This document shows, piece after piece, positions 31,078 through 31,770 of a DNA stretch of 31,770 bases. The stretch spans positions 1-31,770 of the forward strand of contig JAYMSP010001468.1 in NCBI GenBank assembly GCA_036897095.1. Direction: 5' to 3'. The position numbers and the translations under genes are program-made. Origin of the DNA: Plantago elongata (taxonomy: Eukaryota > Streptophyta > Magnoliopsida > Lamiales > Plantaginaceae). Numbering within the stretch: position 1 is the first letter of the stretch; every line of letters begins with the position of its first letter. The notes beneath the pieces were generated by a model. The model was not told where the DNA came from. It did not search any database and worked only from the letters and a program-made list of their open reading frames with translations.

Positions 31078-31770
31078 CTCTTCTTGTTTTCATATTTAGA
31101 AAATTAGAAGCAATTACTCATTAAGCTAAAGAATAATTCGAAGTTGAAGAGTTCCTTATTTTAAATATTGAATTTGTATTATTTTTACACACAAAAACAC
31201 AACTCGAATTGAGATAACTCAACACTGATAATAGACAAAGATTTTGTAGTTGAATGACAAACTGAGACATCCGTTGATTCGTTTCGGATGATTTTACTCT
31301 TAATTCACTTGCATCAAGAACTAATGGACACTGTATCATAAACCAGAAGTTAGTGCTAATTTTTCACAATCATCTGAATTCTGAAGAATTTGCAACAATT
31401 TGTCACTACCTCTTTTTGTTGTTAACATGAAAGGGCAGATGTGCAGCACACTTGTAACTTGACCAGAGAACTTGAGGCTAGACTGAAACTATAGCATAAT
31501 TTTCTTGGTACGTTTACCAGCAAATATACCAATAACAGGAAAGAATAGGACAGCGTTATGGATAAATTACTTTCCATACCCATCCTGATGATTATCGCCA
31601 TTTCTATTCACTTTCACATGATTAAATTCTGAATGCTTGACAGACTACATATAGGCCTCAGTGACAAAACCGTAGATGCAACATGAACATCTTAAACTGC
31701 AAACGTTTAAGAGCACAATGTTGCAATAATTACAAACTTTCAGTTTATTTAAAGAGTTTATGCTTGACAA
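31078..31770 (-). other. Upstream part of CACTA unit (intron or decayed)
   Basis: No motif was recognised. The minus-strand frame 31121-31339 has no similarity I can name. It may be intron sequence of the transposase-associated gene, whose remaining exons would lie outside the window. Confidence 0.3.

Overview
This is nuclear DNA from a flowering plant, most likely a eudicot. It is strongly AT-rich and gene-poor, and most of what can be recognised is transposable-element debris: Ty1/copia pieces with a plant-type primer-binding site, an L1-type LINE with a zf-RVT domain, a CACTA (En/Spm) end, Mutator-like and PIF-like MITEs, and tRNA-derived SINE heads. No bacterial or organellar features, rRNA or intact tRNA genes were seen. 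I cannot name the species.

Only two host genes are well supported. They are intronless paralogues of the GLUTAMINE DUMPER (GDU) family on the plus strand, at 5363-5821 and 23333-23794, about 17.5 kb apart. They encode one-pass membrane proteins that share the transmembrane segment and the VIMAG box. The duplication covers more than the coding sequence: a promoter block (TAGCCCCCA...TGACG), a TATA box about 100 bp before the ATG, and stretches of the 3' UTR are also conserved.

Layout: 1-640 unclear, possibly LTR-derived. 756-1206 intact Mutator-like MITE with a 9-bp target-site duplication. 1310-2500 broken copia element on the minus strand (protease, leader, primer-binding site, LTR). 3515-3610 SINE head. 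3801-3960 small MITE. 5211-6225 first GDU unit. 6243-6345 fragment of the same copia LTR, inverted. 6720-6945 LINE-like tail. 7391-7540 tandem duplication. 7688-7934 GC-rich MITE. 9579-10048 second copy of the Mutator-like MITE, abutted by a long-hairpin MITE at 10049-10683. 11840-12495 LTR-like promoter followed by a ~50-bp tandem array. 12542-14142 candidate solo LTR. 14143-17115 unremarkable. 17116-17282 small MITE. 18621-18825 poly(A) retroposon with a 13-bp target-site duplication. 20340-20483 CACTA right end. 21958-22757 5'-truncated LINE. 23173-24130 second GDU unit. 26282-26831 unit bounded by 21-bp direct repeats with a (TA)n tract. 27000-27180 possible gypsy remnant. 27684-29955 broken copia polyprotein on the minus strand. 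29961-31080 CACTA-type subterminal repeat array and a transposase-associated coding remnant; 31081-31770 may be an intron or upstream part of the same element.

The window therefore reads as a local GDU duplication whose spacer has been filled by nested transposon insertions. No new multi-gene system was found. The most informative features are the conserved non-coding parts of the GDU units and several insertions whose target-site duplications can still be read.
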